The notes below the pieces were generated by a model, which worked only from the letters and a program-made list of their open reading frames with translations, was not told the origin of the DNA and made no database searches. A program made the translations under genes and the position numbers. A stretch of DNA of 28,144 nucleotides, from NCBI GenBank assembly GCA_964546585.1, contig CAZJKE010000020.1:1-28144 (forward strand). Direction: 5' to 3'. This DNA is from CAZJKE01 sp964546585. GTDB taxonomy: Bacteria > Planctomycetota > Phycisphaerae > Phycisphaerales > SM1A02. Position 1 is the first letter of the stretch. Every line of letters starts with the position of its first letter. Shown here in pieces: positions 1 through 7,228 of the stretch.

Positions 1-1565
1 TCCCGATACACGGGCCGGTCGGCAATCTCAATGTTCCAGATCGACAGGACTTCATCTGGTCCAAGTTGGTCGACTTCCAGACAACGATCGATCAGGGGCT
101 GGGGATTGTCCATGGCAATCTCACCGTGCATACGAAACTTCGCCGCAAGAATGTCATCCAGATCGGCCGTCGTGTTGCGAGCATGACCGGATGGATACAT
201 GACAAAGCCACTATCAAGCGAAGATCCATCTTCCCGCCGAATGACCATCGATGTCGGAATGCCATCGGGGTAGTTTCGGTCATACTCGGGGCCGCCATGT
301 TCAAAGTCGATCGTGTCCATCAACCCTCGCGTGGTTGCATTCGACACTGCATCGGCATCGAAGTCATACGGCGTCAACATCAACCGCTTCCATGCTTCGT
401 CGTTCGACCCCTCCAGGAAACCTGTGCCCCCCGCCGCAGCCAACTCCTGTGCCTTCCGCAGCATGGTTGCCACGATGTACACCATGGAATGATCGGCGGA
501 CTGTCTGGTTTTCGGATCCCACTTTGCCGGATCGCCAATGATGCCGAACGCTGGTTCATAGGCTGTTATCCGAATGGATGAGATACTGCGAGGATGTGTC
601 GCCAGTGAAGGATCCTGCTGCAGCAGGTTGATGAGCCCCTGTAACGCACCCGCTGATTGGTGTTCATACAGACCGATCTTGAAGTGCATCCCCATGACCG
701 CAAAGTCATCGCCTGAATGCGAAAGCACGAGATCAAACGGCGCGTCACCATCCGTTGGTTCGAAGAAACGAAACATCGCCTCGGGGTTGCGAAAGATGTC
801 GGCTGGCCCACGAAACCCTCGGATGGATCGTTGCATGGACACGATGGCGGCCTCGGCACTGATTGCAGCGGAGGAGCCCTTGGAGTCCGACAGCTGTTTG
901 CCTGCGCGAATCGCCCGCCATGGCACATGGTGCGCAACCACCATGCCAATAGCCGACTCAATCTGCTCCGGTGTCGCGCCGCACATGCTGCCATACACAG
1001 CCGCCGACGCAATCGCTCCGTGTACAACATGGTCGATCTTGTAGGACTTGAGGCTGAAGACTTCCGCAAGGCGCCCGCGGATTTCATCCAGCAGGATCAT
1101 GCCTCGCAGTGCAGCGGTACCGTCAAGACCCATCATCTGGGCCGCGGCCAAAGGCACCGCATAGAAGTCATTGTGTCCAAACTCGCCAGCAATGTTTCCC
1201 AGTGCGGGATTGAATCCAAAGTTTGTTCCGTTTGAGTCCCACTCACGGACGGCTGCGCAGTTGGCAAGAATCGCTTTCTCCGGCCTCACCAGCACATCGC
1301 GACCAAAGACTGTTGCACCTGCACCGGCTTCCGCTGGATAACCCAGTGCCTCTTCCCGAAGCACGGTCGGGGCATTCGTCTTGACGGCGATCGCCGACAG
1401 CCCGCACAAAGCCGCATCCGCGAAGAATTGTTTCGTTCGGTCATGAACAGCAGGTGACGGGGTGCCCACCCCATCCCGCATGAAATCCACGGCGAAGGAA
1501 CCAATTGCAAGCGCCTGATTGTCGTTCCCAGTCAGCGTTGTCGTTGATGCGGTTGTTGTACTCAT
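1..1565 (-). CDS. prpD: 2-methylcitrate dehydratase, MmgE/PrpD family (3' end cut by window edge)
   Basis: An open frame runs without a stop from an ATG at 1565 to the window edge, about 521 codons, so only the last residues and the stop are missing. The protein resembles PrpD, which dehydrates 2-methylcitrate in the methylcitrate cycle for propionyl-CoA breakdown in the cytoplasm. Supporting stretches are an N-terminal helical domain with the GHNDFY and KSYKIDHVVHGAI segments, a HHVPWRAIRAGKQLSDSKGS segment in the middle, and a C-terminal YPSGHARN stretch near residue 455 that recalls the YPxGHxRR motif of PrpD. The ATG overlaps the TGA of fbp as ATGA, so translation is probably coupled. MmgE/PrpD also includes cis-aconitate decarboxylases. 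The length and the C-terminal motif favour PrpD, but the exact substrate is inferred. Confidence 0.85.
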   Translation of the reverse strand, partial: MSTTTASTTTLTGNDNQALAIGSFAVDFMRDGVGTPSPAVHDRTKQFFADAALCGLSAIAVKTNAPTVLREEALGYPAEAGAGATVFGRDVLVRPEKAILANCAAVREWDSNGTNFGFNPALGNIAGEFGHNDFYAVPLAAAQMMGLDGTAALRGMILLDEIRGRLAEVFSLKSYKIDHVVHGAIASAAVYGSMCGATPEQIESAIGMVVAHHVPWRAIRAGKQLSDSKGSSAAISAEAAIVSMQRSIRGFRGPADIFRNPEAMFRFFEPTDGDAPFDLVLSHSGDDFAVMGMHFKIGLYEHQSAGALQGLINLLQQDPSLATHPRSISSIRITAYEPAFGIIGDPAKWDPKTRQSADHSMVYIVATMLRKAQELAAAGGTGFLEGSNDEAWKRLMLTPYDFDADAVSNATTRGLMDTIDFEHGGPEYDRNYPDGIPTSMVIRREDGSSLDSGFVMYPSGHARNTTADLDDILAAKFRMHGEIAMDNPQPLIDRCLEVDQLGPDEVLSIWNIEIADRPVYR

Positions 1566-2548
1566 GTGATATGTACAAGAACGGCGTCTACTTGATCGGT
1601 TGATCCAAGAATGACGCCCGTTCTCTGGTGCAGGCCCTGTGGGTGCATGTCAAGAATCCTGTCCTTGTGCGAGCAGGCCTTCCCACCAGCCTGCTCGATG
1701 ATCATCGCCATTGGATTCGCTTCGTACATGAGGCGAAGCTTGCCCTCCGGACGTTCGTCGGTTGGTGGGTACAGAAACACGCCGCCCTTGAGAAGCGTTC
1801 GGTGAACATCCGCCACCATGGATCCGATGTATCGGCTTGAGTAGTCGTTCCGGTGTGCCCACTTTGCAAACGCCTGATACTCGTCACTGAAGCGTTCTGT
1901 GTAGGCCTCGTTCATGGAGTAGGTACGGTTCCCCTCTGGAACCCGGAGGTTCTCCGCCACCAACACGAAGGACCCGATCGACTGGTCCAGCACGAACATG
2001 TCGACACCATGTCCTGTGGTCAACACAAGCACGATGGATGATCCATACAACACATACCCCGCAGCTGCCTGGGTGGAACCCGGTTGAAGCATGCCTTCCT
2101 CAGGAGGGGCATCCTCCGGCAAACGCAACACGCTGAAGATGGTCCCTACACCAACAGATACATCGATGTTTGACGATCCGTCGAGTGGATCAAAGAGAAC
2201 GGCGTATCGACCACCGTCCGCATGTGATCGCAGGATGGTCGGTTGTTCATCTTCCTCACTGCCCAACACGCCGACATCCCGCCGATCCCCCAAACACCGC
2301 ATGATGATCTCGTTGGAGATGACATCCAGTTTCTGTTGCATCTCTCCCTGAACATTCTCGGCGCCGATTTCGCCAACGACATCCTCGATCCGCGCCGCTC
2401 GCACCTTGTTGCCAATGGCTTTGGTCGCGAGCGAAATCGCTGACAGAATCCAACTGAACTCCCCGGTTGCGTCAGGGTACTTCTGCTCCTCTGCGAGAAT
2501 GTGGCTCTGCAGGCTCGTGAGGTTGTCGCTGGTCCACTTCGTATCCAT
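1562..2548 (-). CDS. fbp: Fructose-1,6-bisphosphatase class I
   Basis: This 328-residue protein has the usual class I FBPase length. It hydrolyses fructose-1,6-bisphosphate to fructose-6-phosphate in gluconeogenesis or the Calvin cycle. Visible motifs are the metal-binding SEED near residues 97-100, FDPLDGSSNID at 119-129, the RYIGSMVADVHR segment at 239-250, and the substrate-site block LRLMYEANPMAMIIEQAGGKA at 271-291. No Shine-Dalgarno is seen before the ATG at 2548. The stop overlaps the prpD start (ATGA), making a two-gene unit. The thiolase gene diverges 86 bp away. Pairing with prpD is unusual and could link propionate-derived carbon to sugar synthesis, which is an inference. Confidence 0.95.
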   Translation of the reverse strand: MDTKWTSDNLTSLQSHILAEEQKYPDATGEFSWILSAISLATKAIGNKVRAARIEDVVGEIGAENVQGEMQQKLDVISNEIIMRCLGDRRDVGVLGSEEDEQPTILRSHADGGRYAVLFDPLDGSSNIDVSVGVGTIFSVLRLPEDAPPEEGMLQPGSTQAAAGYVLYGSSIVLVLTTGHGVDMFVLDQSIGSFVLVAENLRVPEGNRTYSMNEAYTERFSDEYQAFAKWAHRNDYSSRYIGSMVADVHRTLLKGGVFLYPPTDERPEGKLRLMYEANPMAMIIEQAGGKACSHKDRILDMHPQGLHQRTGVILGSTDQVDAVLVHIT

Positions 2549-2623
2549 GGTTGGATGGCCTTGGTAGGATGCGCGGCCAAGCCCGGGGGTGCCGGGAAGT
2601 CTGATTGTACCCGACCAGCCAAC

Positions 2624-2627
2624 GGAG
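2624..2627 (+). promoter_or_regulatory. Shine-Dalgarno GGAG of the thiolase gene
   Basis: GGAG lies seven bases before the ATG at 2635. It supports that start over an in-frame TTG at 2605. Confidence 0.6.
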
Positions 2628-2634
2628 CCCCATC

Positions 2635-3801
2635 ATGAACAGATCGGTCATTCTTGCCGCCCGCCGTACACCAGTCGGCCGTTTCCTTGGTGGGCTAAGC
2701 CGTGTTCCCGCACCACAACTCGGCGCGATTGCCATTGAAACCGCTCTTGCTGACGCGGGCGCAAAGACCGCTGATGAGTGCATGATGGGATGCGTTCTGC
2801 AGGCCGGACTCGGTCAGAACCCGGCGCGGCAGGCGGCCTTGCGTGGCGGATTGCCCGATGACATCTCGGCCATGACCATCAACAAGGTGTGTGGCAGCGG
2901 ATTGGAGGCGGTCATGCAGGCCGATCGATCGATCCGGGTAGGAGACAGTTCGGTTGTGGTGGCCGGTGGCATGGAGAACATGTCCGCATCGCCACACCTG
3001 GCCCATGTCCGCAGCGGCATCAAGTTTGGACCGGGGGAGTTGATCGATCACATGCAGCACGATGGTCTGACCTGTCCGTTTGAGTCATGGGGAATGGGAA
3101 ACGCCGCAGAGTGGACGGCGGACACATACAGCATCAGCCGGGAGGAGCAAGACGCATTTTCCGCCCAATCGCACCAACGGGCGGCGACCGCGACAGCCGA
3201 AGGCTGGTTCTCGGATGAAGTTATCCCGTTGGAAGCCGCCGCTGTGAAACAAAAAACGGATGTAACGGAAGACGAAGGTGTGCGAGGTGACTCGACCGCC
3301 GAGAGTCTTGGCCGGCTTCGACCCGCGTTCTCCAAGGAAGGATCGGTTACGGCCGGCAACGCGTCACAAATTTCCGACGGCGGCGCAGCGGTTGTTGTGG
3401 CCTCTGAAACTCACGCAGCCGAGATCGGCATCCAACCCATGGCCACCATTGTCGACTGCCACACCCAGGGTGTTGCGCCAAAGGAAATCTTTACTGCCCC
3501 CGGCCTCGGAATCGCAACGTTGCTTGATCGCAACGGTCTCACAGTCAACGACATCGATCTGTTCGAAATCAACGAGGCGTTTGCGGTACAGGCTATTCAG
3601 AACATCAAACACTTGGGAATCGACGAGTCGCGATGCAACGTGTGTGGCGGCGGTATCGCAATCGGCCACCCCATCGGTGCCTCAGGAGCAAGGGTGCTTG
3701 TCACATTGCTTCATCAGATGAAGAGGTTGGATGCCAAGCGTGGAGTCGTAAGCCTGTGCCTCGGCGGTGGCAACGCCGTGTCGATGCTGGTCGAGCGGTG
3801 A
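2635..3801 (+). CDS. Thiolase, acetyl-CoA C-acetyltransferase type
   Basis: This 388-residue protein is a cytoplasmic thiolase that condenses two acyl-CoA molecules or cleaves a 3-ketoacyl-CoA. The nucleophilic cysteine is C86 in NKVCGSGLEA, the catalytic histidine is H345 in GGGIAIGHPIGASGAR, and the second cysteine is C375 in the C-terminal CLGGGNA. NEAFAVQA is also present. The ATG at 2635 is chosen because it has a GGAG site and gives the normal thiolase N-terminus (SVILAARRTPVGRF). Length and motifs suit the biosynthetic acetoacetyl-CoA type, but a beta-oxidation role cannot be excluded. The gene stands alone on the plus strand and converges on the B12/GTPase gene with 19 bp between stops. 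Confidence 0.92.
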   Translation: MNRSVILAARRTPVGRFLGGLSRVPAPQLGAIAIETALADAGAKTADECMMGCVLQAGLGQNPARQAALRGGLPDDISAMTINKVCGSGLEAVMQADRSIRVGDSSVVVAGGMENMSASPHLAHVRSGIKFGPGELIDHMQHDGLTCPFESWGMGNAAEWTADTYSISREEQDAFSAQSHQRAATATAEGWFSDEVIPLEAAAVKQKTDVTEDEGVRGDSTAESLGRLRPAFSKEGSVTAGNASQISDGGAAVVVASETHAAEIGIQPMATIVDCHTQGVAPKEIFTAPGLGIATLLDRNGLTVNDIDLFEINEAFAVQAIQNIKHLGIDESRCNVCGGGIAIGHPIGASGARVLVTLLHQMKRLDAKRGVVSLCLGGGNAVSMLVER

Positions 3802-3820
3802 TGGGTCAGGCCAACAGGTA

Positions 3821-4945
3821 TCAACTGTCTCCCGGAAAGACGCTCTCCAACAACTCAACGATCCCTTTTCCCTGCGTCGCTATGGTCTCGTGAATCGGGC
3901 GACCATCGGCGATGTCGGTCAGCGACCGAACAAGAATGTTTTCCCCCTCGAAGTCCGCCTTGTTCACAACGAACTCATCGGCAATCTCCAGAATGCCCGC
4001 TTTGTCCATCTGCACGGCATCGCCCATGCCCGGGACAAGAACAACAAGGGTGCAATCCACCATGTCGGCAATCGCCACATCGCTCTGACCTGCACCGACT
4101 GTTTCCACGATCACTTGATCAAATCCGGCCCCGCCCAACATATCCAACATGTCCGGCAGTGTTGCGTAGTCCTCGCCGACCCTCGCAAGGCTTCGGTAGA
4201 AGACTTGTTCATCAACAGTGTTGAAATCAACCCGTAGCCTGTCGCCGAGAAGCGCGCCGCCACTGATGGAACTCATTGGGTCAAAGGCGATGATGGCCAT
4301 CTTGCCACCTCGCCGAACCACCTCTGTCGCCATGGAAGCTGAGAGCGTCGACTTGCCGGCGCCAGGCGCGCCGGTCAAACCAACTACTGTTGCCGGTCGG
4401 CGACGCGGTGCTTCCACCGCCACACCTGCTTCGATGAGGCTGATGTTGCGGGCGAGCACTGCCGCCTGGTTGTCACTCTTGAGCGGCTCCTGGGGTTTCG
4501 TCGCCGCTCGCACCGCTTGGACGATGTCCAACATCCCCGTGCCAGTGTGGTAGACACCACGAACCCCGGCATCCAGCATCGCCTGCACATCCTCCTGAGG
4601 AATGATGCCGCCGAGATCCACCGGCAGATCGAGCCGACCAACGGCCTCCATCTCCGCCATGAGCCGCGGTACAAGCACAAGATGCGAATTGCTCATCATG
4701 GAACACGCCACCAGATCAGCGTCCTCGTCCCTCGCCGAAATCGCCAGACTTCTTGGTGTCTGCCACAGTCCTGAGTAAATCACATGAACCCCGCTGTCGC
4801 GGAGTGCTCGGGCGATCAACTTGACGCCGCGGTCGTGTCCATCAAGCCCCATCTTGCCAAGCAACACCCTTGGTCTGTGCGGCAGGTCAACACAGCGATC
4901 CACCTTTTCGAGCCGCTTCGTTGGTTCGGTCGTTGGCACTGGCAT
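3821..4945 (-). CDS. Cobalamin-binding domain fused to MeaB/ArgK-type GTPase (IcmF N-terminal-half architecture)
   Basis: This 374-residue protein joins two modules of the adenosylcobalamin acyl-CoA mutase system. Residues about 24-150 form a B12-binding domain with the base-off motif DGHDRG (D35, H37, G40), a SNSHLVLVP segment and GGIIPQEDV at 112-120. Residues about 180-374 form a MeaB-type G protein with P-loop GAPGAGKST (192-200), FDPMSSISGGALLGDR, ETVGAGQSD (281-289) and NKAD (328-331). This is the domain order of the first half of IcmF, but the substrate-binding barrel is absent. The GTPase part is short and lacks most of the C-terminal dimerisation arm of stand-alone MeaB. It starts 12 bp after arsC on the same strand. 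It probably serves as both B12 subunit and repair chaperone for a separately encoded mutase large subunit, which is an inference. Confidence 0.88.
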   Translation of the reverse strand: MPVPTTEPTKRLEKVDRCVDLPHRPRVLLGKMGLDGHDRGVKLIARALRDSGVHVIYSGLWQTPRSLAISARDEDADLVACSMMSNSHLVLVPRLMAEMEAVGRLDLPVDLGGIIPQEDVQAMLDAGVRGVYHTGTGMLDIVQAVRAATKPQEPLKSDNQAAVLARNISLIEAGVAVEAPRRRPATVVGLTGAPGAGKSTLSASMATEVVRRGGKMAIIAFDPMSSISGGALLGDRLRVDFNTVDEQVFYRSLARVGEDYATLPDMLDMLGGAGFDQVIVETVGAGQSDVAIADMVDCTLVVLVPGMGDAVQMDKAGILEIADEFVVNKADFEGENILVRSLTDIADGRPIHETIATQGKGIVELLESVFPGDS

Positions 4946-4957
4946 GGACGGGGCATC

Positions 4958-5365
4958 TTACGCGAGGAACTCCTCCATCGCGGCGACAAGGCCCCTGTAG
5001 ACCGCGTCAAAGGCCGCATCCGGGTCGGGTTGGGTTGGTGGGTCGGGAAACCCCCAGTGTCTCCGAGGCACGCCTGCCAGCGGCGTGGGGCACGACCCTG
5101 ATGCCGCCAAGTCACAGAGGGTCACGACAAGATCCACATCGTGACCCACGATCTCATCAACCGACTTCGAGTACAGAAAATCCGTAGAAAGCCCATGCCG
5201 ACGAAGCGTCTCCAGTGCAAGGGGATGGGGCGAGTCCTTGGGGTCGGAGCCTGCGGATATGGCTTCAATGCGACCGGTAAACAGGTGGTTGGCGATTGAC
5301 TCGGCCATGATGCTCCGCGCGCTATTTCCGGTGCACAGGAACAGAATCCGAATCGGTTCAGCCAT
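4958..5365 (-). CDS. arsC: Arsenate reductase, thioredoxin-coupled LMW-phosphatase type
   Basis: This 135-residue protein matches the length of the low-molecular-weight phosphatase fold. The P-loop CTGNSARS (C11 to R17) binds the oxyanion. C84 in VTLCD and C92 in GSCP are placed like the relay cysteines of the Staphylococcus/Bacillus ArsC type, and the following HWGFPDPP matches that family. It would reduce arsenate to arsenite in the cytoplasm using thioredoxin. No arsenite pump or ArsR gene is adjacent. Instead the B12/GTPase gene follows after 12 bp. Its start is only 21 bp from the divergent argS start. A tyrosine phosphatase is less likely because of the relay cysteines. Confidence 0.88.
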   Translation of the reverse strand: MAEPIRILFLCTGNSARSIMAESIANHLFTGRIEAISAGSDPKDSPHPLALETLRRHGLSTDFLYSKSVDEIVGHDVDLVVTLCDLAASGSCPTPLAGVPRRHWGFPDPPTQPDPDAAFDAVYRGLVAAMEEFLA

Positions 5366-5370
5366 GTCGT

Positions 5371-5377
5371 TATCGTA
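5371..5377. promoter_or_regulatory. Symmetric -10-like element TATCGTA shared by arsC and argS
   Basis: The only 21 bp between the arsC and argS starts contain TATCGTA, which has TANNNTA symmetry. Read on the minus strand it gives TACGAT six bases before the arsC ATG. Read on the plus strand it gives TATCGT ten bases before the argS ATG. Neither gene has a Shine-Dalgarno in this gap. No convincing -35 is seen, so this is a prediction only. Confidence 0.35.
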
Positions 5378-5386
5378 CCGCTCACG

Positions 5387-7216
5387 ATGTCACGCGAAGT
5401 GTCTGTCATTATTGGAGAGGCTGTTGTGGCCGCCATGGTTTCGGTGCTCGGCCCGGACTACACCACCGCCGACCCCGTCATTCGCCGATCCACACATCCG
5501 GATCACGGTGACTTTCAGGCGAACTGCGCCATGGCCATCGGCAAGCAAATCGGTCAGAACCCCCGCGAACTTGCTGATTCCCTCATCGAGGCAATTGAAC
5601 TCGATGGCATCGCCGACTCCATGAGCGTCGCCGGACCCGGATTCATCAATATTCGCCTCCGTAATGATGCGGTCACTTCCATGCTTGAGGCCATGGACAA
5701 CGATGGACTCGGCGTCGAACCGGACCCGGACACACACCCGATCGTGATTGATCTGTGCGGCGTCAATGTCGCCAAGCAACTGCATGTTGGACACCTTCGA
5801 TCAACGATCATCGGCGACGCGCTCGCCCGCATATTGGAGCGGCTTGGGCGTGTCGTGCACCGCGAGAATCACCTCGGCGACTGGGGTCTTCCAATCGCCA
5901 TGGTCCTTCACCAGTTGATGGAATCTGGTGTTGACCTCGGCTCGCTCGATCTCGAGCATCTCAATGTTGCCTATCGGGATGCGCAACTCACGGCCAAGGG
6001 TGATGTACGAGGCCTGGAAACAGCGTGCCGAACAGGGGCTGGTCCACACCGTATTGCTGAACTTGAGGACCAGCAGAAGAGTGCGTCTCGCGCGCAGGAG
6101 GCGGCTCGCCAAACACTCGTTTCCCTTCAACAGGGCGACGAGTCACTTGTCGCAGCGTGGCAGAACATGATCGACTGCACGATGCGCGCCGTGCTGGCAT
6201 CGCTTGAACTCCTCAATGTCAAAGTAGACGCCCGCCACAACCGCGGCGAGTCGTCCTATCGAGATCACCTTGCGCCAGTTGTAGATGAATTTATCAAAGA
6301 CTCGCTCGCCGAAGAGGATGAAGGTGCGATGGTCGTCCGCTTCGCCGATCGGGATCGCCCGCTTCTTATTCGCAAGTCAGACGGTGGTTTTCTTTATGCC
6401 ACCACAGACATCGCTGCCATCCGGTGTCGGGTTGGCGATATTGGTGCCGACCGCATCATCTATGTCGTAGACGCGAGGCAGCGCGACCATTTTCGAGACG
6501 TATTTGATGCTGCAAGGTTGATTGGGTGGGATCACACGCCAGATGGAACACCTGTGGAGTTTGTGCACATCCCCTTCGGGTCCGTGCTTGGCAAAGATAA
6601 GCGACCCCTCAAAACCCGTAGTGGAGAAAACGTCACGCTTGCATCGCTGATCCACGAGGCTATTGATCGGGGTGTGCACGAGGTCGAGAGCCGGGCAACG
6701 AACCCGGACGCCCCGACCCATGGTCTGCCTGAAGATCAACTTCACATGGTCGGTCGCCAGATCGGTATTGGTGCCATCAAGTACGCGGACCTCTCAAACG
6801 ATCTTGTGCGTGATTATGTCTTCGACATGGACCGCATGATCGCCTTTGAGGGTAATACGGGGCCATATATTCAATACGCCTGCGCCCGAATTGGATCGAT
6901 GCTTCGAAAGGCGGAGAATGGTTTCTCCGACGCTCCGTTTCATCTGCAACACGATGCCGAACGGGCGCTCGCGCTCATGCTGCTTCAGTACGGGCCCGTG
7001 GTGCACGCCGCTGCGTCATCGCTCGAGCCACATCGGTTGTGCACCTATCTTCATGATCTCGCTGAGTCGTTCAGTTCGTTGTATCAAACTTGCCCTGTAC
7101 TCAAATCGGAGGATGGTGCAACACGCGCCTCAAGGCTGCGTTTATCCATGCTCACCCGGCGAGTGCTTGTTGACGGACTGGACATTCTTGGCATCGAAAC
7201 ACCTGATCGCATGTAG
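5387..7216 (+). CDS. argS: Arginyl-tRNA synthetase
   Basis: This 609-residue class I synthetase charges tRNA-Arg in the cytoplasm. It has the N-terminal Add-1 domain (about 1-110, ending in GPGFINIRL), the HIGH-like HVGHLRST at 133-140 preceded by NVAKQL, the ENHLGDWGLP segment, a degenerate KMSKS-region loop around GKDKRPLKTRSGENV, and a C-terminal helical anticodon domain ending in the LTRRVLVDGLDILGIETPDRM segment. It is somewhat longer than the E. coli enzyme. The extra length includes a polar helical stretch around residues 205-235. No Shine-Dalgarno precedes the ATG, which lies close to a -10-like element. The VKOR-DsbA gene starts 12 bp after the stop and is probably co-transcribed. 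Confidence 0.96.
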   Translation: MSREVSVIIGEAVVAAMVSVLGPDYTTADPVIRRSTHPDHGDFQANCAMAIGKQIGQNPRELADSLIEAIELDGIADSMSVAGPGFINIRLRNDAVTSMLEAMDNDGLGVEPDPDTHPIVIDLCGVNVAKQLHVGHLRSTIIGDALARILERLGRVVHRENHLGDWGLPIAMVLHQLMESGVDLGSLDLEHLNVAYRDAQLTAKGDVRGLETACRTGAGPHRIAELEDQQKSASRAQEAARQTLVSLQQGDESLVAAWQNMIDCTMRAVLASLELLNVKVDARHNRGESSYRDHLAPVVDEFIKDSLAEEDEGAMVVRFADRDRPLLIRKSDGGFLYATTDIAAIRCRVGDIGADRIIYVVDARQRDHFRDVFDAARLIGWDHTPDGTPVEFVHIPFGSVLGKDKRPLKTRSGENVTLASLIHEAIDRGVHEVESRATNPDAPTHGLPEDQLHMVGRQIGIGAIKYADLSNDLVRDYVFDMDRMIAFEGNTGPYIQYACARIGSMLRKAENGFSDAPFHLQHDAERALALMLLQYGPVVHAAASSLEPHRLCTYLHDLAESFSSLYQTCPVLKSEDGATRASRLRLSMLTRRVLVDGLDILGIETPDRM

Positions 7217-7228
7217 AAAGTGGACTCC

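Noticed and set aside
66..1510. Several open frames on both strands over the first 1.5 kb (for example 574-1044 plus and 566-1087 minus)
   Set aside because: They lie in other frames of the continuous PrpD frame, which has clear family motifs and is open to the window edge.
3802..3820. Possible bidirectional terminator between the thiolase and B12/GTPase genes
   Set aside because: The 19-bp gap shows no convincing stem or T-run.
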